This document shows, piece after piece, positions 44,801 to 56,142 of a stretch of DNA of 64,000 bases. Source of the DNA: Anisodus tanguticus (Eukaryota; Streptophyta; Magnoliopsida; Solanales; Solanaceae); assembly GCA_034509755.1 (NCBI GenBank), contig CM067541.1, positions 13,132,001 to 13,196,000 of the forward strand, in the 5' to 3' direction. The notes beneath the pieces were generated by a model, which did not search any database, was not told where the DNA came from, and saw only the letters and a list, made by a program, of their open reading frames with translations. A program made the translations under genes and the position numbers. The first letter of the stretch is position 1; each line of letters opens with the position of its first letter.

Positions 44801-46939
44801 ACTAAAATGAAGACCATAAACAAATAGCAAAACTTGAAACGAACCTCTTCTTGGTAATGAATTCCAAAGCATGCAATACCAGAGAATACAGATATTCTAC
44901 CTTCCTGCTGTACACCTGAACTGACCCCTGAAGCAGCAAAGCAGCTACAAATCCAAAAACATCCAATCAAAAGAATTACTACAAGAATACCCTTTTCAAA
45001 CCATACAAACCCAAAACACCCTTTTCGAAAAAACAAGCATTTACCAAGCATGGAAGAAAATATTTTCCATGAAAAATATTTTACTAAAAAAGAAACATTT
45101 TCTGATCATTTTCGCTGCTACAAATCCAAAAACATGTCATCAACAGAATTACAAGAATACCCTTTTCAAATCTACAAACCCAAAACTTCCTTTTCCATAC
45201 ATCAAGAATGTACCTGGCATCGAGGAAAATCTTTTCCTTGAAAAATATTTTACTAAAAAGCATTTTCTAATTATTTTCTAGTGGAGGATAGAGTGCAAAA
45301 ATAGTGTCTTGAAAAACATTAGAAAATGATTTCATGTAGAAAATAATTTTAGGGGAAATATTTCCTCTGCACCAAAGTAGGTGAAAATGTAATTATTGTA
45401 CACTAAGCTGAAAATTTTACTAACCCAAAACATCTCATCAAAGGAATTACAAGAATATCCTTTTCAAACCAAACAAACCCAAAACTTTTCCAAACATCAA
45501 GAATGTACCTAGCATGGAGGAAAATATTTTCCATGAAAAATAATTTACTAAAAACCAAATTTTTTATTATTTTCTAGTAGATAAGTGCAAAAATAGTGTC
45601 TTGACAACAACAAAGTAGGTGAAAATGTAATTATTGTACACACTAAGCTGAAATTTTACTAACCCGTAACATCTCATCAAAAGAATTACAAGAATACCCT
45701 TTTCAAACCATACAAACCCAAAACACCCTTTTTCCAAAAATCAAGAATCTACCAAACGTAGAGGAACACATTAAGAAAACATTTTTTTAATTATTTTCTA
45801 GTGGGGAATATAGTGCAAAATAGTGTCTTGACACTCATCAAAAGAATTACAAGAATACCCTTTTCAAACCATACAAACCCAAAACACCCTTTTTCCAAAA
45901 ATCAAGAATCTACCAAACGTAGAGGAACACATTAAGAAAACATTTTTTTAATTATTTTCTAGTGGGGGATATAGTGCAAAAATAGTGTCTTGACAACAAC
46001 AACAATAAAGTAGGTGAAAATGTAATTATTGTACACTAAGCTGAAATTTTTACTAACCTTCAGCAAAATTGACAGAAAGATGATGACCATCATCATAATT
46101 TTCACCAGAGCAAATAGTCTCAAGAAAGTCTCATAAAAAAGAATTACAAGAATACCCTTTTCAAACCATACAAACCCAATCGTCTTTAAAACATCAAAAA
46201 TGTACCTTGACATGGAGAAAAATATAACACTTTACTAAAAAAAACATTTTCTGATTATTTTCTAGTGGATAATAGAGTGCAAAAATGGTGCCTTGACAAC
46301 AACAACAACAACAACAACAAAGTAGGTGAAAATGTGATTAATTTACACACTAAAGCTGAAAATTTTACCAACCTTCAGCAAAGACAGAAGGATGATGACC
46401 ATCATCATAATTTTCATCAGTTATTTAACCAGAGAAATTTTTGAGCAAAAGAATTACAAGAATACCCTTTTAAAATCATACAAACACAAAACACCATTTT
46501 CGAAAAATCAAGAATTTACCCAACATAGAGGAAAATGTTTTCAATGAAAAACATTTTACCAAAAAAAAAAAAGCATTTGTCTTATTATTTTCTAATGATA
46601 ATGGAGTTGCAAAAATGGTGTCTTGACAACATCAACAACAAAAATGGTGTCTTGACAACAACAATAAAGTAGGTGAAAGTGTAATTTATTGTACAAAATG
46701 AAGGACTAAAGATGAAAATTATACTAACCTTCAGCAAAATTAACAGAAAGGTGATGATCATCATCATAATTTTCACCAGTAATTTCACCAGAGCAAATTT
46801 TGAGCAAATATTCTTCAAGATTTTTGGCTAAATCAACACCCCAATTTGATTCCAAGTCCCGAAGTGGCTGTACACTATGATATTTCCCATTTTCTTCATC
46901 TGGGCCGGAGCGACCCGGTTCTTCTGGACTGTTGATCAT
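38826..46939 (-). CDS. CAPH2: Condensin-2 complex subunit H2 (kleisin CAP-H2), 11 exons
   Basis: Kleisin subunit of condensin II, acting in the nucleus in chromosome condensation and arm/centromere organisation. Exons (minus): 46939-46729, 44944-44845, 41442-41336, 41258-41119, 41044-40573, 40492-40318, 40239-40066, 39954-39865, 39673-39572, 39482-39324, 39182-38826. Exon 1 gives the conserved RDLESNWGVDLAKNLEEYLLKICSGEI; exon 2 AALLLQGSVQVYSRKVEYLY (N-terminal CNDH2 domain). Exons 4-5 carry APANLVVLEGDCLD and LATCDLYRDFILLD; the middle is acidic and disordered; the C-terminus is basic (SKKRRKSR). All junction phases agree except inside exon 6, where the frame shifts by one base; an alternative acceptor at 40436 gives an uninterrupted 676-aa frame. 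The start ATG is at 46939. Intron 1 holds tandem repeats with exon 1 copies, and intron 2 a hAT relic. Confidence 0.9.
41671..41981. repeat. 154-bp tandem duplication in CAP-H2 intron 2
   Basis: Two copies start at 41671 and 41825 with period 154. Each has CTTTATGCTTCACAGTGG, GTGTGGTTAAAGGCTCCC and CTTTGCCTTTCTTAGAAG, ending ATCACCATGCC. The copies differ at a handful of positions, so the duplication is fairly recent. It lies just upstream of the hAT relic. Confidence 0.88.
42060..43290 (+). pseudogene. hAT transposase C-terminal relic
   Basis: Plus-strand frames 42028-42549 and about 42570-43010 together read as the C-terminal half of a plant hAT transposase. The first part has the block KYFIPIPTIYIIGDVLNPTIKI before a low-complexity stretch. 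The second has LLKYWRGNEKTFPTLSIMA followed by NIQASSTASESAFSAG, the hAT dimerisation domain, with frame shifts and stops. The right end shows subterminal CCCGACCCAGCCCACTGG and then CCACCCTTA. The N-terminal zinc finger and catalytic part are missing. It is inside intron 2 of CAP-H2, on the opposite strand. Confidence 0.8.
44960..46720. repeat. Irregular tandem repeats in CAP-H2 intron 1, some with exon 1 pieces
   Basis: The block AATTACAAGAATACCC occurs about seven times (near 44971, 45139, 45443, 45682, 45843, 46140, 46450). Associated blocks are TTTTCTAGTGG, AATAGTGTCTTGACAACAAC, AAAGTAGGTGAAAATGTAAT and CACTAAGCTGAAA. Spacing is 160-310 bp, with internal deletions. At 46058 to about 46130 and 46373 to about 46440 the unit also carries the 3' end of CAP-H2 exon 1 with its splice donor. 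Confidence 0.85.
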
Positions 46940-47453
46940 CTTTTGGGAGTACAAATCTCATCATCCATTAAAAACCTCTGAATTGTACAATGTATGAATG
47001 ATTTAATCGAATTTCGAAACCCTAATTTTTGGGGGAAAGGGTTTATTGAGCGACGTCGTTTAAGTGATGGCAATGAGAGAATAGAGAATTCAAATTTTGG
47101 ATGATGGTTTCCCGCTCCGATGTGTTTATATATGTGGATTTATGTTGAGGAAATGAAATGGGCCAAGTTTATTGGATCTAGAAATAGCCCAAACTCTCTG
47201 ATAAAGTCAAAACATTTCATGGAGTAGTCAATTTTTCACTCAATTATTTAAGTTATAGTATATATTTTTCTAAACTTTTAACTTGTAGCTAGTGTATGAT
47301 TCATATAATATATTATTCTAGTCGATTTCAATGGAATATCAAAATCAAGATATTTTTATTTTTTTCAAAACATGTTACAGAAAGATATTGGCAATAATAT
47401 AGAAATACATTTTGTTCATTAACGTCTCGAAGATACTCTGTTGTAGTTAAAAC
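46940..47453. other. CAP-H2 5' flank
   Basis: Contains the CAP-H2 5' UTR and promoter (minus strand). No clear TATA box was assigned. The last 43 bp (47411-47453) are repeated at 51921-51963, beyond the copia element. Confidence 0.5.
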
Positions 47454-47673
47454 TGATAGAATACCGTGTATATCCCTATGATATACACGGTTTTGACTAG
47501 TATTGTACCATAAATATAAGTTATAAATTATGTTGTATAATTACCATAATTGTAGAATTATTGTACAAGTAGAACTAGGATATTAGAAGTTTAGTAGGAA
47601 TAGGATTTTCCATATTTGTAGATTGTAAATACATATTCATTCAATAAGAATAATCAAAAGATTATTTCTTTCA
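47454..47673 (+). repeat. 5' LTR of the plus-strand copia element
   Basis: 220 bp, TGATAG ... TTTCA. Near its start is the perfect inverted repeat ACCGTGTATAT / ATATACACGGT with a 7-base loop. It ends exactly at the TGGTATCAGAAG primer-binding site. Confidence 0.92.
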
Positions 47674-50600
47674 TGGTATCAGAAGTCTAGGTCTTGCTTC
47701 TACCGATTTTTCTCTCTTCCGCTGCATCAATTTCCGTGTCCATTCTCGAAATCCGTGCACCCTTACCTCCTCTCTTCCCAAATTTTCTTTCAAATCCCTC
47801 ATTCACCTATTGTTCTTTCGTCATGTCTACGTCAAAGAACTCGTTTCATCCTGCCCTTACTGTTTCCAATATCAAGAACCACATCCCTATTGTTCTTGAG
47901 ATAGAAAACGTCTAATATGTGACATGGGCAGAATTGTTCAAAATTCACGCAATCTCACATCGTGTCCTCCATCACATAATTCCTCCCGTTGTCCCTACAC
48001 CCACGAGGATCATCAGTTATGGATCACTCGTGATGCTACCATCCTTCAGTAGATTTACTCCACTATTTCTACCGACCTATTACAGACGATCATTAAACCA
48101 AACACTATGGCTATGGCTACCTGGAATAGATTACGTGATATATTCCAGGATAACCAACATTCCCGAGTTGTCACCATTGAGCAGAATTTTCCCAAGTCAG
48201 CATGGGAGGTTTCCCAAATATTTCCGCTTATTGTAAACGACTCAAGGAATTGGCGGACCAACTCCGTAACGTTGGAGCGCATGTTACCAATAATCGTCTT
48301 GTTCTACAAATGGTTGCAGGCCTATCTGAAGCCTATAATGGCGTTGGGACACTCATCCGTCAAAGTAATCCGCTCCCCCATTTTTATCAAGCTCATTAGA
48401 TGCTCACGTTAGAAGAAGCCGGCTTGGCAAAAAAGGTAGCTACCGGCGCAAGTTCTGTGGCGATGATGACTACGTCCGATAACTCACACGGTTTTGTTGA
48501 CAATTCCGGCCAAAATCGCAACAATAGTGGCGGCAAGAAGGGTCAAAACCGTAAAAAAATGGCAAAAATCGTGACGGCAACAACAGTGATGAATGGAACA
48601 GTAGCAACACCGGCAGTGGGCCTCAGAGTACTGGGCTCCAGCCTGCCTAATCTCATCACTAGGCCTTGGCAATGGGCCTGGAACAGCGGCCAGTGGCCCA
48701 GTCCAGCCCTCCGCCCCGCCCATTATTTCCCAGGAAGATGGGCCCCGGTCCAGCCCAATCACATATCCAATTTTTCAGGGTCTTACGGCAACAACCAGCC
48801 ACGATCTTGGTCGGGTCAGCAGGCCGATCTGCTTGGGCCTCAGTCCCCGCAAGCCTTCACCGTTGTGGCCCCGACTCTGATCCCAACACCCACCGATATT
48901 GAGGTCGACGTGCATACACTCGGTTTAAATCCTCCCGATGCGAATTGGTACATGAACACCGGAGCGACTTCTCACATGACATCCGGCCAAGGTACTCTCT
49001 CGTCTTATTTCAATTTGAGCAAAAATCAACTCTATTCCAATTCGTGGTTAAGGTAATACAACTTTGTCTCCACCACATCCTCCTTTTGTCTTAAAAATAC
49101 ATTTATGACCCGAACTTAATTAAAAATTTGGTGTATGTCCGAAAATTCACCACTGATAATTGGGTTTCTGTTAATTTTGATCCATTTGTGTTTTCTGTGA
49201 AGGATTTCAAAATGGAGATACCTCTCATGAGATGAAATAGTAGGCGAGATCTTTATCCAATCACAACCACCACTGTTTCCTCGAGTCAAGCCATATCGTC
49301 AATATTTGTAGCACTAGCTCATTCCTTGTGGCATGCACGTTTGGGGTCATCCTAGTCATCAATTATTTCTTCCTTGCATAAAAATAATTTTATTTCTTGT
49401 AAGGGTACGCGTAGTACTCCAATTTGTCACTCATGTCCGTTAGGAAAACATGTTATATTACCATTTGTAGCCTCTACTTCTCGTAGTTTGATGCCTTTGA
49501 CATTATTCATAGCAATTTATGGACATTTCTCGTTCTAAGTTCTTGGGTCCATCGTTATTATGTTCTATTTTTGAATGATTATTCTAATTTTTATGGACCT
49601 TTTCCATTATCGAAAAAATCTCAAGTTTTTTTCACATTCTTAAAATTTAGAGCATTCATCTGTACCCAATTCGAACGGGAAATAAAAAAAATCAATGTGA
49701 TAATGGCAAAGAATATGATAATGGGTTGATTCGGGAATTTTGTGATGTTAATGGCATAGTTTTTTCGTTTCTCATGTCCTCATACGTCTTCACAAAATGG
49801 AAAAGCCGAACGAAAAATTCATATCATTAATAACACTGTCCGAACCTTATTAGCCCATGCTTCTGTACCCCCTTCTTTTTGGCGTCATGCCCTACATATG
49901 GCTGCTTACCTCCTTAACGTACTTCCTAACAAAACCCTACAACATAATTCCCCACTTAAACTTCTTTACAATAAAGATCCTTCGTATTCTCATCTTAGGT
50001 TGTTTGGGTGTTTATGTTATCCTATTTTTCGTCCACTATAATTAACAAACTTCAAGCGCGTTTTACCTCTTGTGTATTTTTGGGTTACCCATCTAATCAT
50101 CGTGGTTACAAGTATTTTGATTTATCCTCCAATAAAATCATTATTAGTCCTCTATTTTTGGGTTACCCACTGCCTGCTGGCCCACACATTCCCCTCACCA
50201 TTGCTCCTGTTGGACCGCATGTTGGGCCTAAATCGCGGCCCAGTACCATTCTCGTACTGTTCCCCAATTCAGCCCAGGGTTGGATCAGTTTTCTTCCTTG
50301 TTTCACCCATTATTCTGGTTGTTGGGCCAGTAGGCCCACTGCATGCTGGTCAGTCCGTCCCTAGTCCACATATTGCCCAAAATCCATCTAATTCCTCCTC
50401 GCGTCAAGGGTCCGTTACTCGCAGTCAAAAGGTTATTTTTAAACCAAAATGATATTTTAATCTCAATTCTAATGTCCTTAAATTCGCCCTCCCGTGTAAC
50501 TATGTGTCCGGTTTAAATGACCCGAATTAGAAATTGGTTATGACTGACGGATATAATGCTCTTATTGAAAATAAGACATATGAGTTGGTGCCCGTCTTTC

Positions 50601-51392
50601 TGGTATTAATATTATTGGGTCTATGTGAATTTTTACTCATAAAGAAAATTCTGACGGTTCTTTTGAGAGGCATAAGGCTCGTCTTGTAGGTGATGGTAAA
50701 ACTCAACAGGTTGGCGTGGATTATGATGAAACGTTTAGTCCGGTGGTCAAACCAGCTACCATTCGTACTGTTCTCAGTTTGGCTCTCTCAAAAGCATGGC
50801 CCATTCATCAGTTGGATGTGAAAAATGTCATTTTACACGATTTTTTTAACGAGACAATTTATGTGCATCAACCCTTGGGTTTTCGAGATCCTAATCATCC
50901 TCATCATGTCTATTTGCTGAAGAAGTCCTTGTATGGACTTAAGCAGGCCCCACAGACTTGGTATAAAAGGTTTGCAGATTATGTATCTTCTATTGGTTTT
51001 TCTCACAACCGATCTGATCATTCTCTCTTTATATATCATCATGGTACTTCTCTGGCATATATTTTGTTGTATGTCGATGATATTATATTAACTGCTTCGT
51101 CTGATAATTTGCACAAGTCTATCATGACACTTCTCAGTTCCGAATTTGCTATGAAAGACTTGGGGCCCTTGAGTTATTTCTTGGGGATTATTGTCACTCG
51201 TCATTCAGGTGGTCTATTTTTATCACAAATGATGTATGCCGCTGAGATTATTGAAAGAGCTAGTATGTCATCGTGTAAATCTACTTCTACTCCGGTTGAT
51301 ACTAACCCGAAGGGCCTTTTCTCGATTTTATTTGAAGATTTTAGGGACAGTCTCAGAGCATGCGACAATCACCCGCTATGACTGCGGGGGTG

Positions 51393-51621
51393 TGATAGAA
51401 TACCGTGTATATCCCTATGATATACACTGTTTTGACTAGTATTGTACCATAAATAAAAGTTGTAAATTATGTTGTATAATTACCATAATTATAGAATTCT
51501 TGTGCAAATATAACTAGGATATTAGAAGTTTAGTAGGAATAGAATTTTTCATATTTGGATATTGTAACTTGTATATATACCTATTCATTCAATAAGAATA
51601 ATCAAGGGATTATTTCTTTCA
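51393..51621 (+). repeat. 3' LTR of the plus-strand copia element
   Basis: 229 bp, very similar to 47454-47673. It differs by a short insertion (CTTGTATATATA region) and several substitutions, one of which weakens the hairpin (CACTGT for CACGGT). Confidence 0.92.
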
Positions 51622-51627
51622 GGGATG

Positions 51628-51890
51628 TGATAAATATCGTATTTGGCTGATTTGGACCGTGATATACATGGTATATATAACCGTGTATATCACGGTTTGG
51701 GAAGCTTATTTTAAGTAAGGTTGTTGTATTTAATTAGCATTGTACACTTACCATAATTGTAGAATTCTTGTACAAATAAAATAGGATTTTGGGAATAGAA
51801 TAGGAATAGAATTTTTCATATTATGAATATTGTAAATTGTATATATACTCATTCATTAATGAAAATAATCAAGAGATTACATTCTTTTCA
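51628..51890 (+). mobile_element. Single LTR of a related copia family
   Basis: 263 bp, TGATAAATATCG ... CTTTTCA, six bases after the 3' LTR of the preceding element. It shares the downstream half (TACACTTACCATAATTG, GAATTCTTGTACAAAT) with that LTR, but the first 90 bp differ. It has its own perfect 12-bp stem ACCGTGATATAC / GTATATCACGGT. No internal region remains. Confidence 0.75.
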
Positions 51891-51920
51891 ATCAAACTAA
51901 TTTCATATAAGTGTCTACGA

Positions 51921-51963
51921 TTTGTTCATTAACATCTCGAAGATACTCTGTTGTAGTTAAAAC
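51921..51963. repeat. 43-bp direct repeat flanking the copia block
   Basis: TTTGTTCATTAACATCTCGA through GTAGTTAAAAC, repeated from 47411-47453 with a single G/A difference. The two copies exactly bracket the copia element plus the single LTR. It is far longer than the 5-bp duplication copia integrase makes. Confidence 0.9.
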
Positions 51964-52353
51964 AATCAAACCAACTCATATACCCGACTCTCGACAATTC
52001 ATTCATCTGACCATAACCAATTGGTTTTGTAGTCTTTTATAAGTTTATTTTTTATTTTGTCTTTTTTATAAGAGTTATTCATTTTTATAAATAAAGGATC
52101 TGAAAACACCACAAAAAAATTTAAAAAGATCGTTTTCTTTCATTCAAATTGTAAACGGGCATAGGAAATCATTTCCTCTTCACTTTTGATTATGCGATAT
52201 TTTCTCCAGTAGAAACCACTTTGAAGAAATGTTCCAAACAAACCCCATTTGTTTTTCATTTTGCATGCCTAAAAGGTAAGTGCAAGAGACACAACAAGAA
52301 ATACAATAATGAAGATAATTGTTTGTTTATTTATTGAAGATATATAAACTTAT

Positions 52354-55300
52354 TTACATCTTCATCATCCCTGGTTCATATGGGACACCAGTCTTAGTAA
52401 CCCATCCATCAGTATTATCACCAGCTCTAAGCACAACTCCAGGGGAAAATTTAGCAATTACATCTTGTGGAGGGTTCTTAATATAATTCTTCCAAGTGAC
52501 TCTTTTATCAGTATTTGCACCTGGACCCCTGTTTTGGTACTCTACAAAATACAAAGTGTCAAGTCCAAAGGTACCAGCAAATGGAATCCATCCTTCAGGA
52601 TCAATGAATCCATCAATTTGAGATTGCATGACTATGGTCCTTGAGTACAACTTCGCCGGACGTCCGAGGAACGCCTTGTTGCGTGGTGGGTTGATGGCGA
52701 GCAGAGTCGGCTCAGCTGTGATCGTGCAGTTCTGAATGATGATTGCACCTGTTCGAGCGTAATGAAGAGTCAGAAATCCTAACAAAACGATTCTAATTCA
52801 AATAAATGTAATATGATGGTACTTATAACTAAGATTCAACTTGTCATTTAAAGAAAAATTTGCACCATCTTTACCATTATGTCAAAGTGATTCAAGAATT
52901 TATATAAAAGGCATTATGGTGCACTAAGCTCTCGTTATGCATGAGGTCCAGGAAAGGATCGGACCACGTTGCACATATTTTGCGCAAATCTTAGTTGCAT
53001 TTATGTAAGAAACTTTTTCCACAGCTTGAACCCGATGGATCCAATTAGATTTGAACTTTATGGGTTTAGGATGCCACTGAACCAACTGACCATTTGAGTT
53101 ACTATACTTGAAATATGGTAGATTTTTTTAACACATACACAAAATTTGAGTCAAATCTACTAGATTCAACTGAACACATTGCATACACATAATTTTCCAT
53201 AACCGATGCCAACATTTGAATAAGTAAACAAATAAATAAATCACTATAATAGCAAGAGGTGTCATTTTTTAGATCGTATATCAAATATTTTTATTTTACT
53301 TATTATCTATATATATTTAGGAAAAGTTTTCGTCGAACTAGTATCTCGTAACACCACTAGGCGGCAAGGTATATCTGCCCTTACATATGGCGGCAACTCT
53401 TACCGTTGCACCAAGGCTCCATTCGATTAAAAAACTTCTATATATATATATATATCTGCACAATTATAACTTTTCGACAGAAGGGGATACAATTTATTGA
53501 ACTTAATTAGCTGTAGCACTGACCTGTTCCGAATGGTTGGGTCCTTTGCTGAGCAGCGATCGTGATGGCCTGAGTCTGCATCTCCTCGGGCTTTCTCGCG
53601 ATCAACTTGCAGTTCTGGAACACAGCTACTGCATCTCCGAAGATGAAGTCGATGGTTCCAGTGATAGTGCAATCACGGTAGAATTGTCTGCCAATATGAG
53701 CCATAAGGGTGGATTGGTACCCATCAATCTGGCAGTTCTGGAATACTGTCATTTCAGCTGAGACACGGAGTGCGATGGCTTGTTTCTTTAAGGGTCCTGC
53801 TGAGTTCTCGAATCCGATATCCTTAGCCACGAATCCTTGTCCGGAGATAGCTACAAAATTTGTATCAAATATCAGAATTTATGTTAATTCTGTGTCCAAT
53901 GTTGGTTCAGGAAATGTGTTATTGGTTATATGCAGTGACGGAATCATGAATTTATATAACGAGATTCGAAAGAATACTAGGATGTCACAATTTGGAATTT
54001 GAACTTATGAGGTGAAGTAACTTTTGAACCATTTACTATAATACTAGAACTTTCTTTTATGTCAAGGGGATTCAGTAAAATTCAAAAATCACCATTTTTC
54101 AGAATTGTAATTGTAAAATAACCACATATTTAAAGTCGCTGAAAAAGTCAATTCTGAAATCTGTGACATTGTCACGGATTTCAAACTTAAAAAAATAAAA
54201 TTCATGGATCCAGGTCAAAATCTAGAAGATATCATGAAGTTTCACTTTTTTTAAGTTCGAAATTCATGACAATAGTGTCTAAGATTTTTACTTGTTTAAG
54301 TTGTAAATCCATAAACTGTCATGGTGTTTATGCACCAAAAGAGGTTACTTTTCGACGAATTTTCACGCAATGTTATTTTTAAAAAAAAATAGATCTGAAA
54401 ATTGACTACCCCATATATTTTGTATTGTCTCCACTTAAATCTGCCCCTACTTATACGGTCTTAAACAATTTTTACATCCTGAACTAATTTTTGAGTTGAG
54501 TTATACTCAAGATAACTAAGTTAATATTTAGAATAAGAGGTTGGTGTTTGGTATGCATGTACATATAATGACTGAGATGACAATACTTACCAACAGTGGC
54601 AGTAGATAAAATTGGGAGACCATCAAGGTAATTTTTGTTGCCAGTTATCTTGGTCTTGGTTGGACCTTCACCAATAAAGACAACATTGGGCATTGTATTG
54701 GTAACATGAACATTTTCATTGTAAATACCAGCCTTGATAAAAATGACATAGGGTTGGGCATTGTTTGGGGGCACTGTTTTAAGAGCCTCATTGATAGATT
54801 TGTGTTGTCCACTTCCATCTTGGGCCACCACAACATTGGGCTTGAGAGATGCGACTTGAAGGAGCCTCCTGTTACCTGCATAGACGGATTCAAAATAAAT
54901 TTTATGAGTTCAATTTCTAAGGTTCTTAATCTAGAAAATAATAATTTTATATAAACATAAAAAAGGTACTTCTAGTCATAATAATAGAAAGACATGAATT
55001 GAGCAAGAAGTCATTTCAATTAAAACGTCGTGTGACTCGAAGCTTAGACGATCGAGCAAAGTTGAGAAAAGAGGGAAGAATGTCATAGAGCAGTCGACTA
55101 GAAGTAGAAGACTGCTTCCTTGAGAGAAGGCAACCTCTCTCGGAAAGATGACACAGTTTCTCTTCTTTCTTATTGATTTCAATTTCTTTTTCTTCTAGAA
55201 GCCCAGAAGGCTAGCCGGGCATCCAATCATGTAGGAAGGCTCACCCTAGCCGGCTATAGTGACCCCACCCCCAATTCTAATTGAGAAGCACCCTCCACAT

Positions 55301-56016
55301 ATTTCTATTTTTTCATAAGCATAACTATAAGCTTAAAAGAGCCTAACATTACCTGCTTCGACGGTTAATAATCGCCTGTTTGTGATGCCTAGGCCTTGTA
55401 ACCCGACCATCTGCTCCTCGAAGTTGCCAACAATGTCAAGGGCGACGCTGGAGAGCTCGTTGGCCGTCTTCAAAAGGTTCTTCATTTTCTCTCCCGTATC
55501 ACCGGTCGTGTTGGCGAACGCATCTATACAAGTCTCCTCGAATGTGACAGCAGAGCTAAGCCACGACCTAACATCATAAATGTACTCCTTGATTAACTTG
55601 TTGAGGTCATTACTATCAATTTTCGAAAAGGACCTCTTGATCTCTTCAATCGAACGGTCAAGAACTTCATCACAAATTTTTAGTGCATCCTTAGTCCTTG
55701 GATCATTTGCAGCTTCTTTAAATGGAGCTGAATTCTTAATTGAACTAGCAATTTCATTAACCGTGCTATCAAATGCTTGTTTAATTAATTCCTTTGGATT
55801 ACTTGTATTTTTGGCTGAATTAAGGGATTTTTCACATGTTTCTTTATATTGAGTTGGTTGACAGATGGCTTCCACTGATTTGCTAGAAGTTGAAACTTGG
55901 GCCCCACTATCACCATTATTTTTTGTAAGAGTAACAGCAGTACCAACAACACAAGCCACTAAAAGAATTGAAGCAATGCCAGCAATTGCTACCTTCTTTT
56001 TTCCAGCATCTGCCAT
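52354..56016 (-). CDS. Pectinesterase / pectin methylesterase with inhibitor-like pro-region, 556 aa
   Basis: Type I pectin methylesterase that de-esterifies cell-wall homogalacturonan. Four exons (minus): 56016-55353, 54875-54591, 53850-53524, 52748-52354; GT/AG ends and phase 1 throughout give an uninterrupted 556-aa frame. Residues 1-30 form a Lys-flanked signal anchor (KKKVAIAGIASILLVACVVGTAV). About residues 45-210 are the PMEI-like pro-region with Cys residues. The processing motif NRRLL is followed ten residues later by a second NRRLL. Catalytic domain: VVVAQDGSG, AGIYNENV, QAIALR, GTIDFIFGDA (catalytic Asp), LGRPAKLYSRTIV (active-site Arg kept, the usual Trp of LGRPW is Ala) and GWIPFAGTF. 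It is likely secreted to the wall through Golgi cleavage after RRLL. It appears functional apart from the Trp change. Confidence 0.95.
52905..53070 (-). mobile_element. SINE in pectinesterase intron 3, antisense to plus strand
   Basis: The plus strand reads GGTGCACTAAGCTCTCGTTA, the reverse complement of the SINE 3' block AGCTTAGTGCACC also seen at 19267-19350 and, diverged, at 17277-17427. It continues into GGATCGGACCACGTTGCAC. The head is diverged, with no clear target duplication. Confidence 0.6.
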
Positions 56017-56133
56017 ATTTAATTATTTTTTGGTTTAACGCAGAGCATTTGGGGGATTTTAACGAATTTTTGTGATTCCCCTTGGGCTCTGCAGTATAAA
56101 GAAATTAAATTACTATGCCAGAAATGGAGATCA

Positions 56134-56142
56134 TATTTATAG
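56134..56142 (-). promoter_or_regulatory. TATA box of the pectinesterase gene
   Basis: CTATAAATA on the minus strand, about 120 bases upstream of the pectinesterase start codon, which would leave a 5' leader of roughly 90 bases. The flanking region is AT-rich, so other TATA-like words exist. Confidence 0.55.

Larger units (their letters stand above)
47454..51621 (+). mobile_element. Ty1/copia retrotransposon with two LTRs, internally deleted
   Basis: LTRs are 47454-47673 and 51393-51621. The primer-binding site TGGTATCAGAAG (initiator tRNA-Met type) directly follows the 5' LTR. Gag starts near 47824 (HPALTVSNIKNHIPIVL) and has stops. The protease motif is WYMNTGATSHMTSG (about 48943). Integrase runs over about 49230-50000, with frame breaks. 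Reverse transcriptase is open at 50716-51381 (LLYVDDIILTASS; LGPLSYFLGIIVTRH). The RT frame then jumps from PVDTNPKG straight to the C-terminal EDFRDSLRA near 51315, so RNase H has been deleted. The polypurine tract CTGCGGGGG precedes the 3' LTR. No 5-bp target duplication was seen. Confidence 0.93.

Noticed and set aside
47694..48412. Several overlapping plus-strand genes
   Set aside because: They are pieces of one frameshifted copia gag following the primer-binding site.
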